Source: Parcubacteria group bacterium Gr01-1014_13 (GTDB lineage Bacteria > Patescibacteria > ABY1 > Magasanikbacterales > GWA2-37-8). From it: a stretch of DNA of 64,000 nucleotides. Location: NCBI GenBank assembly GCA_007376295.1, contig VMGB01000001.1:310001-374000 (forward strand), written 5' to 3'. The notes beneath the pieces were generated by a model, which was not told where the DNA came from, made no database searches, and saw only the letters and a program-made list of their open reading frames with translations. Shown one piece after another: positions 40,444-49,914 of this stretch (position 1 is the first letter of the stretch; the number at the start of each line of letters is the position of its first letter). The translations under genes were made by a program, and so were the position numbers.

Positions 40444-40992
40444 TTAAATCGTATTAATCTCCGCCTCTTTCTTTTCAGTAATTTCTTTCACTTTATCATT
40501 GTAATCTTTTACCATTTTATCCAATTCTTCTTCTAAACGATACTTATCATCTTCAGTTACTTCGTTGCCTTCCTCGGCAGACTTTATCATCTCTTTTACA
40601 TCTTCACGAACTTTGCGCAAAGCAATTCTGGCAGTTTCTTCTTTTTGATGCAAAATTTTTATCAGTTCCTGACGGCGTTCGCTGGTAAGTTCAGGTAAAA
40701 ATATACGCACTTGACTGCCGGTATTTACCGGATTTATACCCAAACCAGAATCCCGCACCGCTTTTTCTATAGCACTCAAAACACCTTTGTCCCAAGGTTC
40801 AATATTTACTGTTTTGGCATCAGGGATATTTATTGAAGCCAAAGATTTTAAGGTTTGGTGCGTGCCGTAGGCTTCTACCATAATATCTTCTACAATGGCA
40901 GCTGAAGCTCTACCTGTGCGCAGCCCGGAAATATCTTCCTTGAAAAAGCTGACCGCGCTCTCAAAATCTCCTTTAAAATCAGATATTTGCAT
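40444..40992 (-). CDS. frr: Ribosome recycling factor
   Basis: 182 residues. The two-domain RRF pattern is complete: L-R-T-G-R-A (26-31), the middle beta domain INIPDAKTVNIEPWDKGVLSAIEKAV, and the C-terminal helix with R-x-x-R-R-Q-E-L-x-K and EEELDKMVKDYNDKVKEI. It splits post-termination ribosomes together with EF-G. Next to a lipoprotein gene and a replication clamp loader gene. Confidence 0.98.
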   Translation of the reverse strand: MQISDFKGDFESAVSFFKEDISGLRTGRASAAIVEDIMVEAYGTHQTLKSLASINIPDAKTVNIEPWDKGVLSAIEKAVRDSGLGINPVNTGSQVRIFLPELTSERRQELIKILHQKEETARIALRKVREDVKEMIKSAEEGNEVTEDDKYRLEEELDKMVKDYNDKVKEITEKKEAEINTI

Positions 40993-41001
40993 AGGTATAA
41001 A

Positions 41002-42084
41002 TTAATCTAAAACTGTAAATCCTAAGAATAATAATTTACTATTTTCACGGCTCGTTACCAGGTCTACCGGTATAGTGTTAGTAGGCAGTTTTCTTGTTAC
41101 CCAGTTTACTCCGCCATCTACGCTTTTGTAAAGAGTAGAGCGCACATTCTTGTTATTATCCCCTAAAATTGTGCCGGTATAATAAAGTTCGTTAGGATTT
41201 CTTGGATTAAAGGCAAAACCGTAAATATTTACACTGCCTGGCGGCGTAAGCAATTTTATTTCACTCCAAGAGGCGCCGGCATTGTCGGATCGAAGTATCC
41301 CGTATTTAGAAATCCAGAATAAGCTGTCTTTTTGAGCGGTATTTAAAACAAATCGATTAAAACTTAAACTGTCATTGAACTTTTCAAATCCATTTCCGGC
41401 ATTAACCCAATTTTCACCGCCATCATCGGATCGATACAGCCCCTGGTTATACGCAGCAGCGTATAATCGGTTAGGGTTAAATGGATCTGCAACCAAATGA
41501 CGCAGTTCAAAACCAAATCTCTTGATTATCCTCCAGCTCTGTCCGCCATCTCGACTGCGAAAAACATCTCCACCTAACTGCGCGCCGTAAATAATTTTGG
41601 AATCAGTTGTATCTACCGCTAAAGCCACAAATCTCTGGGTGGTTCTTTCTTCGGAGAATAGTAAATCAAAATTTCTCTGACAATCAGTGGTTTTAAAAAT
41701 ATGCTGACCATCGCTAACATAAATTGTACATTTGTCGCGCGGATCAACTGCTAAAGCGTAAATATATTTATTGGCTAGAGCAGCAGTTGCATTCCAAGTG
41801 TCGCCATTATCATAGCTATAGAACAAACCTTGGCCGCGTGTACCCATATATAAAGCTTTAGGGTCGCTAGGATCTGTGTAAATTTTGTATACCTTAGCTC
41901 CGGACAAACTTCTTACCCCTTGGGCGGTAAGCAGAGTTGATTTGGCTACCCAGGTTTCACCAGCATCAGCAGACCGAAAAACCCCCATTGGTCCTTGAGC
42001 AGTATTTACAAACTGAATACAACCGGCACCGGTAAGTACAAGCGCGGACAAAAGTCCGAGCAAAAGTTGAATTTTTTTGTGCAT
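41002..42084 (-). CDS. Lipoprotein with six Asp-box (BNR) repeats
   Basis: 360 residues. Signal peptide with a L-T-G-A-G-C lipobox. Six Asp-box motifs of S-x-D-x-G-x-S/T-W type: SADAGETW, YDNGDTW, SRDGGQSW, SDDGGENW, SDNAGASW and SVDGGVNW. This is a beta-propeller like those of sialidases, Vps10/sortilin or YCF48 proteins, probably a binding rather than catalytic protein here. Membrane-anchored outside the cell. Ligand unknown. Confidence 0.85.
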   Translation of the reverse strand: MHKKIQLLLGLLSALVLTGAGCIQFVNTAQGPMGVFRSADAGETWVAKSTLLTAQGVRSLSGAKVYKIYTDPSDPKALYMGTRGQGLFYSYDNGDTWNATAALANKYIYALAVDPRDKCTIYVSDGQHIFKTTDCQRNFDLLFSEERTTQRFVALAVDTTDSKIIYGAQLGGDVFRSRDGGQSWRIIKRFGFELRHLVADPFNPNRLYAAAYNQGLYRSDDGGENWVNAGNGFEKFNDSLSFNRFVLNTAQKDSLFWISKYGILRSDNAGASWSEIKLLTPPGSVNIYGFAFNPRNPNELYYTGTILGDNNKNVRSTLYKSVDGGVNWVTRKLPTNTIPVDLVTSRENSKLLFLGFTVLD

Positions 42085-42089
42085 ATCGT

Positions 42090-43016
42090 TTAATTAAAAC
42101 TTAACAAAATTTGTTCAACGACTAGGCGCGGATTTATATTTTGCGCCAGTAAAATTTGTGATTTTTTAAAATTATCTACTAAGCCGGCCATTTCAGATAA
42201 AGACAGTCCTTCATTTTTTTGCGGATTAGCTACTTTTTCTAAAATTTTTTCTCTCCAGAGCACTGTCCAGGTCTGCAAAGCATCGGAAAGTTTTTCGCTA
42301 GTGCGGAGATTGTCGGTTTTTTCGTTAAATAAATCCTCGACCGCTTTTATTTTTTTATAAAATGGCGCTCCTGATATTTTTTGCCAGCGTTCTATTTCCA
42401 TATTAAAATTTTTCCGCAACCCTTCATCAGTCGCTGCCATTACTGCTCGCCCCGGTCTGCCCCAAGATAATTTTGTAGATTCGGCGGCCAGCTCTTGAGC
42501 ATAACCCAGCTTTACCAAACCATTTTCGATAACTTTTTCATCTACAGATGAAAAATAGAACATCTGACAACGCGAACGGATGGTAGCCAACAATTCATTG
42601 TCATCGGTAGTTAACAAAAAAAATACTCTTTGTTTCCCAGCTTCTTCCAGACTTTTCAGCAAGGCATTGCCTGACTCTTCATTTAACAACTCTGCTTCGT
42701 CTATTACTATCACCTGATAACCGCCAAACCAGGATCTCCGGCCCAATTTTTCCTTTAGCTGTCGAACTTGGGCAATACCAATATCTTTTTTTAGTTTTTC
42801 CGTTTTTTCGTCTACTTGGCGGCTAAGATAATAAAAATCTGGATGCGTATCCAGTTGTTTGTCAGTTATTTTTAATACTTGCGCAGCCAAATATTTAGCT
42901 ACTGTTTTTTTACCCACACTCTCGGTGCCAACAAAACAATAAGACTGGGACAGCGCGCTGTTGGCTATCACCTTGTCAAAAAATGAGATAATTTTTTCGT
43001 GGCCGATAAGGGACAT
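42090..43016 (-). CDS. holB: DNA polymerase III delta' subunit
   Basis: 308 residues. Clamp-loader fold without a normal catalytic ATPase: P-loop-like GTESVGKKT, Walker B-like VIVIDEAELLNEE, T-T-D sensor region and S-R-C (arginine finger). A long linker and a small C-terminal domain follow. It should join gamma/tau and delta in the replicase clamp loader. Between the lipoprotein and the response regulator. No Shine-Dalgarno. Confidence 0.9.
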   Translation of the reverse strand: MSLIGHEKIISFFDKVIANSALSQSYCFVGTESVGKKTVAKYLAAQVLKITDKQLDTHPDFYYLSRQVDEKTEKLKKDIGIAQVRQLKEKLGRRSWFGGYQVIVIDEAELLNEESGNALLKSLEEAGKQRVFFLLTTDDNELLATIRSRCQMFYFSSVDEKVIENGLVKLGYAQELAAESTKLSWGRPGRAVMAATDEGLRKNFNMEIERWQKISGAPFYKKIKAVEDLFNEKTDNLRTSEKLSDALQTWTVLWREKILEKVANPQKNEGLSLSEMAGLVDNFKKSQILLAQNINPRLVVEQILLSFN

Positions 43017-43038
43017 TTTATTTACGAAATGAGCTCCT

Positions 43039-43052
43039 CGGAGCTTGCTCCG
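43039..43052. repeat. Small palindrome before the response regulator end
   Basis: CGGAGC-TT-GCTCCG, inside a GAAATGAG...CGAAC frame similar to the frame around 24187-24211. Possibly a terminator remnant or a REP-like unit. Confidence 0.4.
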
Positions 43053-43060
43053 AACAGCCT

Positions 43061-43438
43061 TTATTTTAATTTAGACCTGACTTTTTCTACTACGTCATTT
43101 ATATTCCAATCCGCTTTCACTAAATACTCATACACTCCGTGTTCCATTGCCTCCGCCACCTTCTTTCCATCGCTCAAATTGGTGAGTAGTATTACCTGTG
43201 CGTTTTTCCCCCAGGAATCTTCACGTAATTTCCTTAACATAGTCATGCCATCCATAACAGGCATCACAATATCCAACAAAATTAAATCAGGATGATGACG
43301 CAAAGCCTGTTCCAAACCAACCTCGCCGTTTGGAGCTTGTATAATCTCAAATTTTTCGATGCTAAATTTCTGGGACAAAACTCCCAAAAGATCCACTTCG
43401 TCTTCCACGATAAGAATTTTATTTCTAGTTTTGGCCAT
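43061..43438 (-). CDS. CheY-like response regulator (receiver only)
   Basis: 125 residues. Standard receiver: acidic pair E-D-E at 11-13, phospho-Asp in LILLDIVMPVMDG (about 54), and T-N-L-S with the late Lys (VKADW). No output domain, so it signals by binding another protein. It follows the histidine kinase gene by 27 bp and is its probable partner. Confidence 0.95.
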   Translation of the reverse strand: MAKTRNKILIVEDEVDLLGVLSQKFSIEKFEIIQAPNGEVGLEQALRHHPDLILLDIVMPVMDGMTMLRKLREDSWGKNAQVILLTNLSDGKKVAEAMEHGVYEYLVKADWNINDVVEKVRSKLK

Positions 43439-43465
43439 ACAATAAATTTATGTTAAATAACTAGA

Positions 43466-44794
43466 TTAAACAACTAGCTCTTTTTCACCGACAACTTTTT
43501 TCATGCCGCCTTTAGGAATAGTGAAGTGAAACGCGCTCCCTTTTCCTTCGATTGATTCAAACCAGATTTTTCCTCCGCTTATTTCTACTATTAATTTGAC
43601 TATGTACAAACCGAGTCCCGTTCCGCCGGTATAAAATTTAATGGCGTTATCGGCACGGAAAAACTTGTCAAAAATTTTATTTTGGACATCGGCGGGAATG
43701 CCTATTCCCTCGTCAACCACGTCAATCTGATAATACTCTTCTATTTCTTTAAAATCAACTTTTGTTTTGCACTTCCTTGGTTTGGAATAGTGAACAGCAT
43801 TGTTTAATAAGTTTAAAAGAGCCTGTCTAAACAAAACCGTATCCACATTGATCAGAGGCAGTGGCCGAAACGGTTTATTGAATATAATAGCGCAATTTTT
43901 GGCCTCGGCGTAAGCAGAAACCTCGGAAATAATACTGGAAATTGTCGCTATTATATCTGTCGGCTTTGGTTCGACTTTAATTTTTTCGGCATCCAAACGC
44001 GAAATATTAAGCAAAGAATTGATGAGGGTAGCCATACGCTTTTCTCCGCGTTCTATTTCAGATAAGTACCGTTTTTGCTCTGATGTTAAATTATCATTAT
44101 TCTCGCCTCTTAACAGTTCCGCGTTCCACTTTATAACTGTAAGCGGGGTGCGTAATTGATGGGAAGCAAAAGAAATAAAATCTGTCTTCAATTGTTCCGC
44201 TTCTTTGAGCTTGGTAATATCTCTTTCCACTCCAACAAAAAACTGTATATCGCCTTTACTGTCTAAAATTGGCGCGATTCTTAGTTCGGCCGTATAGGCC
44301 TGGCCATTTTTTCGATGATTTACTACGTCGACAATAAAAGTATGTGTTTGGCCGTTTTTTCGATAATTTGTCAATTCGCCGACAAAAGGCTTCTTTTCTG
44401 TTTTTATAGTATGCCACATCTTCTCATAAAAATCTTTTGACATGTTTCCACCCCAAAGCTCTCCGGCCTTTTTCCCTATAGCTTCTTCCGCTTTGTAGCC
44501 GGTAATATTCTCGGCGGCTTTATTCAGATACAAAATAACGCTATTTTTATCGGTAATCATGATGTGATCGGACTCGCTGTCTACGGCCAGCTTAAATTTA
44601 TCCAAGTCTTTGGCTAATCTACTAGTCGTTCTATTTAAAAAATAAATAAAAAACGCTCCTTCCAACAAAATTAATGCTATAATATGCGCTGTCTTGTTAT
44701 TTAGGCTTAACCAACCCGCCACCGCCGCTAAAAATACTGCCATTAAACTCAATGTAGCGAATGGTCGTGTCTTTGTTTTAAAAATATTAAGCAT
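43466..44794 (-). CDS. PAS-domain sensor histidine kinase
   Basis: 442 residues. Two N-terminal membrane helices (16-53), then a PAS/PAC domain (about 65-190: DHIMITDKNSVILYLN, and FVGVERDITKLKEAE). The H-box is FASHQLRTPLTVIKW (His about 213). N-box LLNLLNNAVHYS, G1 DVVDEGIGIP, and G2 GTGLGLYIVK complete the ATPase. It should phosphorylate the receiver encoded just downstream. Signal unknown. The only two-component pair in this window. Confidence 0.95.
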   Translation of the reverse strand: MLNIFKTKTRPFATLSLMAVFLAAVAGWLSLNNKTAHIIALILLEGAFFIYFLNRTTSRLAKDLDKFKLAVDSESDHIMITDKNSVILYLNKAAENITGYKAEEAIGKKAGELWGGNMSKDFYEKMWHTIKTEKKPFVGELTNYRKNGQTHTFIVDVVNHRKNGQAYTAELRIAPILDSKGDIQFFVGVERDITKLKEAEQLKTDFISFASHQLRTPLTVIKWNAELLRGENNDNLTSEQKRYLSEIERGEKRMATLINSLLNISRLDAEKIKVEPKPTDIIATISSIISEVSAYAEAKNCAIIFNKPFRPLPLINVDTVLFRQALLNLLNNAVHYSKPRKCKTKVDFKEIEEYYQIDVVDEGIGIPADVQNKIFDKFFRADNAIKFYTGGTGLGLYIVKLIVEISGGKIWFESIEGKGSAFHFTIPKGGMKKVVGEKELVV

Positions 44795-44855
44795 AATTTT
44801 TTCGTAATCTATATTATATTATAACATAGATACAAAAAAACCTAAATCTCCGCGC

Positions 44856-45863
44856 CTATTTTGTCGCCAAAATGCTTCTTTTATAATTTTCCAAATTATC
44901 CAAAGCAATCCCCACGCCTTTGGCAACGCAAAGCAGTGGCTCTTCGGCCACATAAGTAGCCACGCCAGTTGCTTGAGCAATAAGTTCATTTAAATTTCGC
45001 AGCATCGCCGAACCGCCCGATAAAATTATGCCTTTGTCTATAACGTCCGCCGAGAGTTCCGGCGGAGTTTTATGTAAAACTTCTTTGATGGCTTCAATTA
45101 AATTTCCTAAGTCGTGCTGCAAAGCTTCGGTAGTATCATCAGAATTTACTGTAATAGTTTTTGGTAAACCAGAAATCATATCCCGGCCTTTCAACTCATA
45201 GGTTAAAGGTTTGTCCATATACATCGCCGAACCAATTTTTATTTTTATTTCTTCGGCCGATCTTTCGCCAATGGACAAATTATATTTATGACGAATATAT
45301 TCTATGATAGCCTGATCAAATTTGTTTCCGCCAATTCGCGCTGATCCCCAAGAAACAATTCCACCCAAAGATATTACGGCGATTTCCGATGTTCCACCAC
45401 CAATATCTATAATCATATGCCCAGAAGCCGCGCCAATAGGGATATCTGCGCCAATAGCAGCCACCACTGGCTCTTTGATGATATATGCAGCACGGGCACC
45501 AGCCGCGATAGTAGCGTCAATTACCGCTCTTCTTTCCGTAGAAGTAATCCCAGCGGGCACTGTTACCATTACCTCAGGGCGAAAAAGGTGGACTCCCCCT
45601 AAAGCTTTGTTTATAAAATACCTAAGCATCGCTTCGGTAGTATGATAATTGGCAATCACGCCGTCTTTTAATGGTCTTTCAGCAACTATAGAATCAGGAG
45701 CGCGGCCAATCATGTCTTTAGCTTCCAGTCCTACGGCCAATACTTTGCCGTCTACTTTGGACACAGCCACCACACTAGGCTCGTTTATTACAATGCCTTT
45801 TTTCGGCACATACACCAAAACATTGGTGGTCCCCAAATCAATACCAATTTTTTTGATGAACAT
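44856..45863 (-). CDS. mreB: Rod-shape protein MreB
   Basis: 335 residues. Actin-like ATPase: phosphate-1 GIDLGTTNVLVYV (8-20), a phosphate-2 region with D-I-G-G-G-T-S-E (MIIDIGGGTSEIAV), the adenosine site G-G-S-A-M-L-R-N-L and the late L-L-C-V-A-K-G-V-G. It forms membrane filaments guiding peptidoglycan synthesis. Neighbours (DUF4012 protein, glycosyltransferase) point to an envelope-biogenesis run. Cell shape rod-like by inference. Confidence 0.97.
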   Translation of the reverse strand: MFIKKIGIDLGTTNVLVYVPKKGIVINEPSVVAVSKVDGKVLAVGLEAKDMIGRAPDSIVAERPLKDGVIANYHTTEAMLRYFINKALGGVHLFRPEVMVTVPAGITSTERRAVIDATIAAGARAAYIIKEPVVAAIGADIPIGAASGHMIIDIGGGTSEIAVISLGGIVSWGSARIGGNKFDQAIIEYIRHKYNLSIGERSAEEIKIKIGSAMYMDKPLTYELKGRDMISGLPKTITVNSDDTTEALQHDLGNLIEAIKEVLHKTPPELSADVIDKGIILSGGSAMLRNLNELIAQATGVATYVAEEPLLCVAKGVGIALDNLENYKRSILATK

Positions 45864-45878
45864 AAATAAAAGTGGTAA

Positions 45879-47303
45879 CTAGTTCAAATTAACTTTGAAG
45901 TCCCTGTCTAACCGTAAATCTGTTTTGTAATTATAAATTTGATTTCCTAAATCTGTTTTGACTTCCCCAGGTTCCGCGGAAGATATATTTTTACCAAAGT
46001 TAAGATCCAGAGTCAATCCGCTAGCGATAGTTCCTGCTTGTTTTTGAACAAATAAATTATATGAATTCTTTTTTATTTTCTCAACCACTGTTGGTGATAA
46101 ATAAAATTGCCAAACCAACTCACCAGTTTTGCCCGGCTCGATAGAAGTAAATGTGCCAAACCATTGCTTGCCGTTTTCTACTCCCTGATCTACAACGCCC
46201 GGTTCGGTTGTGCGGTCCTTTTTCATGCTTCCTAACACAGAAACAAACTGGCTCCCCGCAGGCAAAAATACCCGAGCATAAGTTCTGTATCTAGTAGTAA
46301 ATTTAGTAAAAGTTCCTTTGTTGGTATATTTCATTTTAACAGTGGCAATATATCTACCACTAGTGGTTGGCGCAAATGAATAAGACAGTTCACGATCCAT
46401 CACTTTATCAGTTTTTAAAGCTGCCAAGTTAGCGTCTACCCACAACAGATAATCGCCTGAGGTTTGCTTCATTTCTCCAGCCCAATTTTTTGCTAATAAA
46501 ACACTTTGTGTTTCCGGATCAGTGGAATAAGCAATAATATGTTTTTCTGCTAACATTCTCTGGCTTAGAGCCCAATACTGCGACCAATGTTTTAAAATGT
46601 CTCCGCGAATACGGGCCATCAAAGCATGGGTTAAATCCGCCAAAACTTTTTTACGTTCATCAAAATGCAGTCCTTGATCGGCATAACCAAACTCAACCTC
46701 ATATTCCAATTTTTCTGTAAAATTCTCTGCAGTAAATACTTGGCCATTTACCGTAATAGGTCCGCCGATTTTTAGAACTTCTTCTAACAGAGTTGGGGTA
46801 ATACCAATTACTCCGGTAATATCTTCGGCTGCCGTACCCCTTTCTTTTTTAAACAGATCCATTCCTTTTATAGACGAACTGGCAAAATCTGGAGACCAGT
46901 TGCTGTCGCGAAAGCCCCATCTTTTTATAGATAAATATTTTTGCAGCGGCTCGGGCGGCACAGACGGGAAATCTTGCGGACTACGATTATCTAAAATTTC
47001 GGTTCCTTCCACTTTTAAAATTTCCGGCATACCCTTGTTGACCCGTACCACACCATAAGCGCCGATAAATCCCCCACCCGGACGAATTTCTGTGTTGTTT
47101 AAAAATAAAATAAGATATGTTTGCGGCTGGGAAAAACCAAGAACCTTTTGAATAAGATTACTTTCGTTGACATTGGAGGTAATCTTCTTACTTACTTGCT
47201 CTACCACCACGCTTTGCAATTTGCCGGAACGATACCAAGAACGCAGGGTTAGAGCTCCTGCCACCAAACCAACTACAAGTAAAAGAAGGATGTATTTACG
47301 CAT
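45879..47303 (-). CDS. DUF4012 family protein
   Basis: 474 residues. One N-terminal membrane helix, then LILFLNNTEIRPGGGFIGAYGVV, the hallmark of DUF4012. The remaining region is extracytoplasmic, with a central helical part and a C-terminal beta-rich domain. The family is common in Patescibacteria and Actinobacteria near glycan genes, without a proven activity. It follows a glycosyltransferase gene by 10 bp. Confidence 0.9.
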   Translation of the reverse strand: MRKYILLLLVVGLVAGALTLRSWYRSGKLQSVVVEQVSKKITSNVNESNLIQKVLGFSQPQTYLILFLNNTEIRPGGGFIGAYGVVRVNKGMPEILKVEGTEILDNRSPQDFPSVPPEPLQKYLSIKRWGFRDSNWSPDFASSSIKGMDLFKKERGTAAEDITGVIGITPTLLEEVLKIGGPITVNGQVFTAENFTEKLEYEVEFGYADQGLHFDERKKVLADLTHALMARIRGDILKHWSQYWALSQRMLAEKHIIAYSTDPETQSVLLAKNWAGEMKQTSGDYLLWVDANLAALKTDKVMDRELSYSFAPTTSGRYIATVKMKYTNKGTFTKFTTRYRTYARVFLPAGSQFVSVLGSMKKDRTTEPGVVDQGVENGKQWFGTFTSIEPGKTGELVWQFYLSPTVVEKIKKNSYNLFVQKQAGTIASGLTLDLNFGKNISSAEPGEVKTDLGNQIYNYKTDLRLDRDFKVNLN

Positions 47304-47313
47304 GAATTTTGGG

Positions 47314-48798
47314 TTAAGTTCTTTTTTTCACCGATACATTGAAACCTAAATATTTTCCAAACATCAAATGAGTAACTGCGTCCAAACAAGGAAGAGAGGA
47401 AAACAAAATCAAAGAAACCGGAACCAGCGCCCACTGCAAAACCATGAATAAATATTGATGGCGCGGTTGATTTCCCGGGCGTCTGGGTAGTATTAGCATA
47501 CTCATTATTGCCGAAACAAACAAGCCCATCATGGCCAAAGTCATCAACACTTCCAAAATATTTGGGGCATTAAAGAATAGTGCGCTCTGCCGAACTTCAT
47601 CACCCGCTACCCAAAGCGGCAGACGGCCGATGAGCGTAATTAAAATAGCCACTACAGCCCAACTCCACTTACCTTCCCATTCATGAAAAAGAGTGGTAAA
47701 TTTTTTTATCCAGCTAATTTTTTTGTTTTTACGAAACTGCCACAACAAGTAAGGAATATGTTCGGTGCCCCAAGCCCAACGTCGCTGTTGTAAATATAAA
47801 TTTTTTAAACTTTTCCACCAGCTCTCATCGCGCACTGTATCCATAGAAACAGGAATATAAAGCGGCGTGACTTCGTAATCTCCATTATACCTCAACCAAC
47901 ACTGATAAAAAATACGCGAATCTTCGCTGATAATATCTTTGCTATGGCCGCCACAATCCATAATCGCTTTAAAGCTCATGCTGTGCGAAGAAAAAGTAAT
48001 TAAGTTATCTAATCTGGCCAAACTAAACAGCATCCAAAAACTGGTACCAAACGCCATAATACGAATTATTGCCGGCGATTCCCAGAGATTGTTGTTATAC
48101 AAAGTTAGCGGTTGAAACGAACTGCGTTCCGGGCGAGGGTGTTTACAATATAAATAGGACAGATGGGCAAAGTACTGAGGATGAACAATAGTGTCGATAT
48201 CAAAAATGGACGCGATAATGTCGGCATAATCCCAACCGCGAGCATCGGCATATTTTTGGAATTCCATTTCCGCATTATGGATATTAGAACCTTTACCAGG
48301 GATTTCATCGGGCAAATTATCAGGGTGCGTATAAAAAATTAAATCGGCAAATTTACCGGCATAACTTTCAGCTATGCGGGTCTGCATTTTTTGCCAATGC
48401 TCTAATTTTCGTCCTTCTCCGGAAATAACCAAATAAATTTTACTAGCTGGGTAGGTAGACGCTAAAAAACTATTCAATGTTGATTCAATCACTTCCCAAC
48501 CTTCATTGTATAAGGGCAAAAAAATAACATTTTTTCTTTTCTCCCAAAGCGGAAATTCTCTGGTCAAACTTTCAAACCAATCGGCACGGATAGCCTTACG
48601 AAAACGCCGCCATGATAAAAATAGATAAAAAGAAAAATAGATAACCCGCAGTACCCAGTAAACATCGAAAATTAAAATAAAATAAATCATCCATAAAGGT
48701 TTTATGAATGATAAAGTTATGCTGACAATTAAAGTCAGCCAAATAGTGAGGCCAGGTAAAATTTCGTATAAACGATAACGATGATAATTTGAAAGCAT
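47314..48798 (-). CDS. Membrane GT2 glycosyltransferase (processive-type)
   Basis: 494 residues. Two N-terminal membrane helices, a GT2 cytosolic domain (VIFLPLYNEGWEVIESTLNSF), the D-x-D-T motif (FDIDTIVHPQYF), the acceptor motif D-S, the Q-x-x-R-W motif (QQRRWAWG), and four C-terminal helices. This is the arrangement of cellulose- or hyaluronan-synthase-like enzymes, so it should make and export a polysaccharide. Between a DUF4012 gene and a short tsaB. The sugar is unknown. Confidence 0.9.
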   Translation of the reverse strand: MLSNYHRYRLYEILPGLTIWLTLIVSITLSFIKPLWMIYFILIFDVYWVLRVIYFSFYLFLSWRRFRKAIRADWFESLTREFPLWEKRKNVIFLPLYNEGWEVIESTLNSFLASTYPASKIYLVISGEGRKLEHWQKMQTRIAESYAGKFADLIFYTHPDNLPDEIPGKGSNIHNAEMEFQKYADARGWDYADIIASIFDIDTIVHPQYFAHLSYLYCKHPRPERSSFQPLTLYNNNLWESPAIIRIMAFGTSFWMLFSLARLDNLITFSSHSMSFKAIMDCGGHSKDIISEDSRIFYQCWLRYNGDYEVTPLYIPVSMDTVRDESWWKSLKNLYLQQRRWAWGTEHIPYLLWQFRKNKKISWIKKFTTLFHEWEGKWSWAVVAILITLIGRLPLWVAGDEVRQSALFFNAPNILEVLMTLAMMGLFVSAIMSMLILPRRPGNQPRHQYLFMVLQWALVPVSLILFSSLPCLDAVTHLMFGKYLGFNVSVKKRT

Positions 48799-48802
48799 AA
48801 TT

Positions 48803-49174
48803 TTAGCCTATACGCGCTTCCCCGCTATATGTGGGAATAACGTATTTACCTACCACGGCTGATTTGGCTAATTCAAGAGCGGCTGTTTGATCAAAATTTT
48901 TAGGCAAAGCTACTGCCGGTATTTTTAAACTATATGCCAGCGTATTTACTGTTGTCACTGCCAACCGGGAAGCTGTAAACCGTCCTGCGCCCACAACTAC
49001 ACCTAAGTACTTAATATCTTTTCGGGTTAGCTTCAAACTTGATAGTAATTTATCCAAAAAAATTAATACATCTCTATTGTCCTTTGTTTCAAAAATTCGT
49101 TGAATAAATTTGTTATCCAACGAAAAATCAAAGATTACTTTGCCTTCTTCTGTATTATCAACAATCAAAAACAT
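48803..49174 (-). CDS. tsaB: TsaB-like protein, short
   Basis: 123 residues. The ASKHA fold start and VVVGAGRFTASRLAVTTVNTLAYSL match TsaB (consensus G-P-G-S-F-T-G-x-R). TsaB pairs with TsaD and TsaE to make threonylcarbamoyl adenosine at position 37 of tRNAs. Bacterial TsaB usually has about 220 residues, so the C-terminal half is missing here; the TsaD-binding N-lobe is preserved. No tsaD or tsaE nearby. It follows an HTH gene by 18 bp. Confidence 0.75.
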   Translation of the reverse strand: MFLIVDNTEEGKVIFDFSLDNKFIQRIFETKDNRDVLIFLDKLLSSLKLTRKDIKYLGVVVGAGRFTASRLAVTTVNTLAYSLKIPAVALPKNFDQTAALELAKSAVVGKYVIPTYSGEARIG

Positions 49175-49192
49175 ACGTTTTTTTGATAACTA

Positions 49193-49792
49193 TTATAGCT
49201 GACTAAGTTCGTCTATAACACTGACATGTTTAGCTTCAAAGATGCTGTATAAGAACTTATCGCCTATCTCTCTGCGGTCGTTCCATTCTTTTTGGGTCAT
49301 AATGGTGTAGCGCAAAGATTTACCCAGCTTCTTTTCAAATTCACTAATAAGCTTTGATACCAAAACCGGCTTGATTTCTCCCACCAATAAAATATCTGTT
49401 TCTACACTCTTGGCATCGGTAAAACAGCCGGTAAACAATAACACCTTTATCTTGCCGGCTTTTTCTTTCAAAAGATCAATTAATTCCCGCTCATACAACA
49501 TCTGCGCTTTGAAGAGTAAAGACTTCATTTCTGGATATAACAAACAAGCTGGATCTAGCTTATAGTATTTAGAGCGGCCAGTACCCACGCCTTCCGCTAC
49601 CTCTACTTTATCTATGGCCATAGGCATTATCAGGCCAACCTGTTCCAAATTGGCCAGCTCTCTTCTGATGGCATTAAGTTGGGATTCGGCCAACCGAGCT
49701 AGCTCTCGAACATAAAAAGGCCGTTCGGGTGAATGGAAAAAGATATATAAAAGCTTTACCCTGGTCTTTGAACCAAAAAGTTGTTCAAGCAT
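49193..49792 (-). CDS. Winged-helix regulator with nucleotidyltransferase-like domain
   Basis: 199 residues from ATG 49792 (MLEQLFGSKTRVK). The N-terminal winged helix (YVRELARLAESQLNAIRRELANLEQVGLI) belongs to the ArsR-like family. The C-terminal part, with VLLFTGCF and a D-I-L-L-V-G-E motif, resembles the MNT-type nucleotidyltransferase fold without a full catalytic triad. It is divergent from the next gene and may regulate it or the downstream tsaB/GT run. Confidence 0.75.
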   Translation of the reverse strand: MLEQLFGSKTRVKLLYIFFHSPERPFYVRELARLAESQLNAIRRELANLEQVGLIMPMAIDKVEVAEGVGTGRSKYYKLDPACLLYPEMKSLLFKAQMLYERELIDLLKEKAGKIKVLLFTGCFTDAKSVETDILLVGEIKPVLVSKLISEFEKKLGKSLRYTIMTQKEWNDRREIGDKFLYSIFEAKHVSVIDELSQL

Positions 49793-49845
49793 ATTTTGCA
49801 CCTAAAGATCTATGTATATTAATGAAGTCTTAGTCCTTGTTTATT

Positions 49846-49874
49846 TTTACATTTTAAGGCCAGTATAGTATAAT
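49846..49874 (+). promoter_or_regulatory. Promoter of the large membrane propeller gene
   Basis: TTTACA, a 17-bp spacer and TATAAT, about 40 bp before ATG 49915. Confidence 0.7.
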
Positions 49875-49914
49875 TATAATGACTTAAAAAGTCAAAATCA
49901 AGCTAAACAATCCC

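Noticed and set aside
45322..45645. 107-codon open frame opposite mreB
   Set aside because: Antisense to a strongly conserved gene, and its codons simply mirror the mreB sequence.
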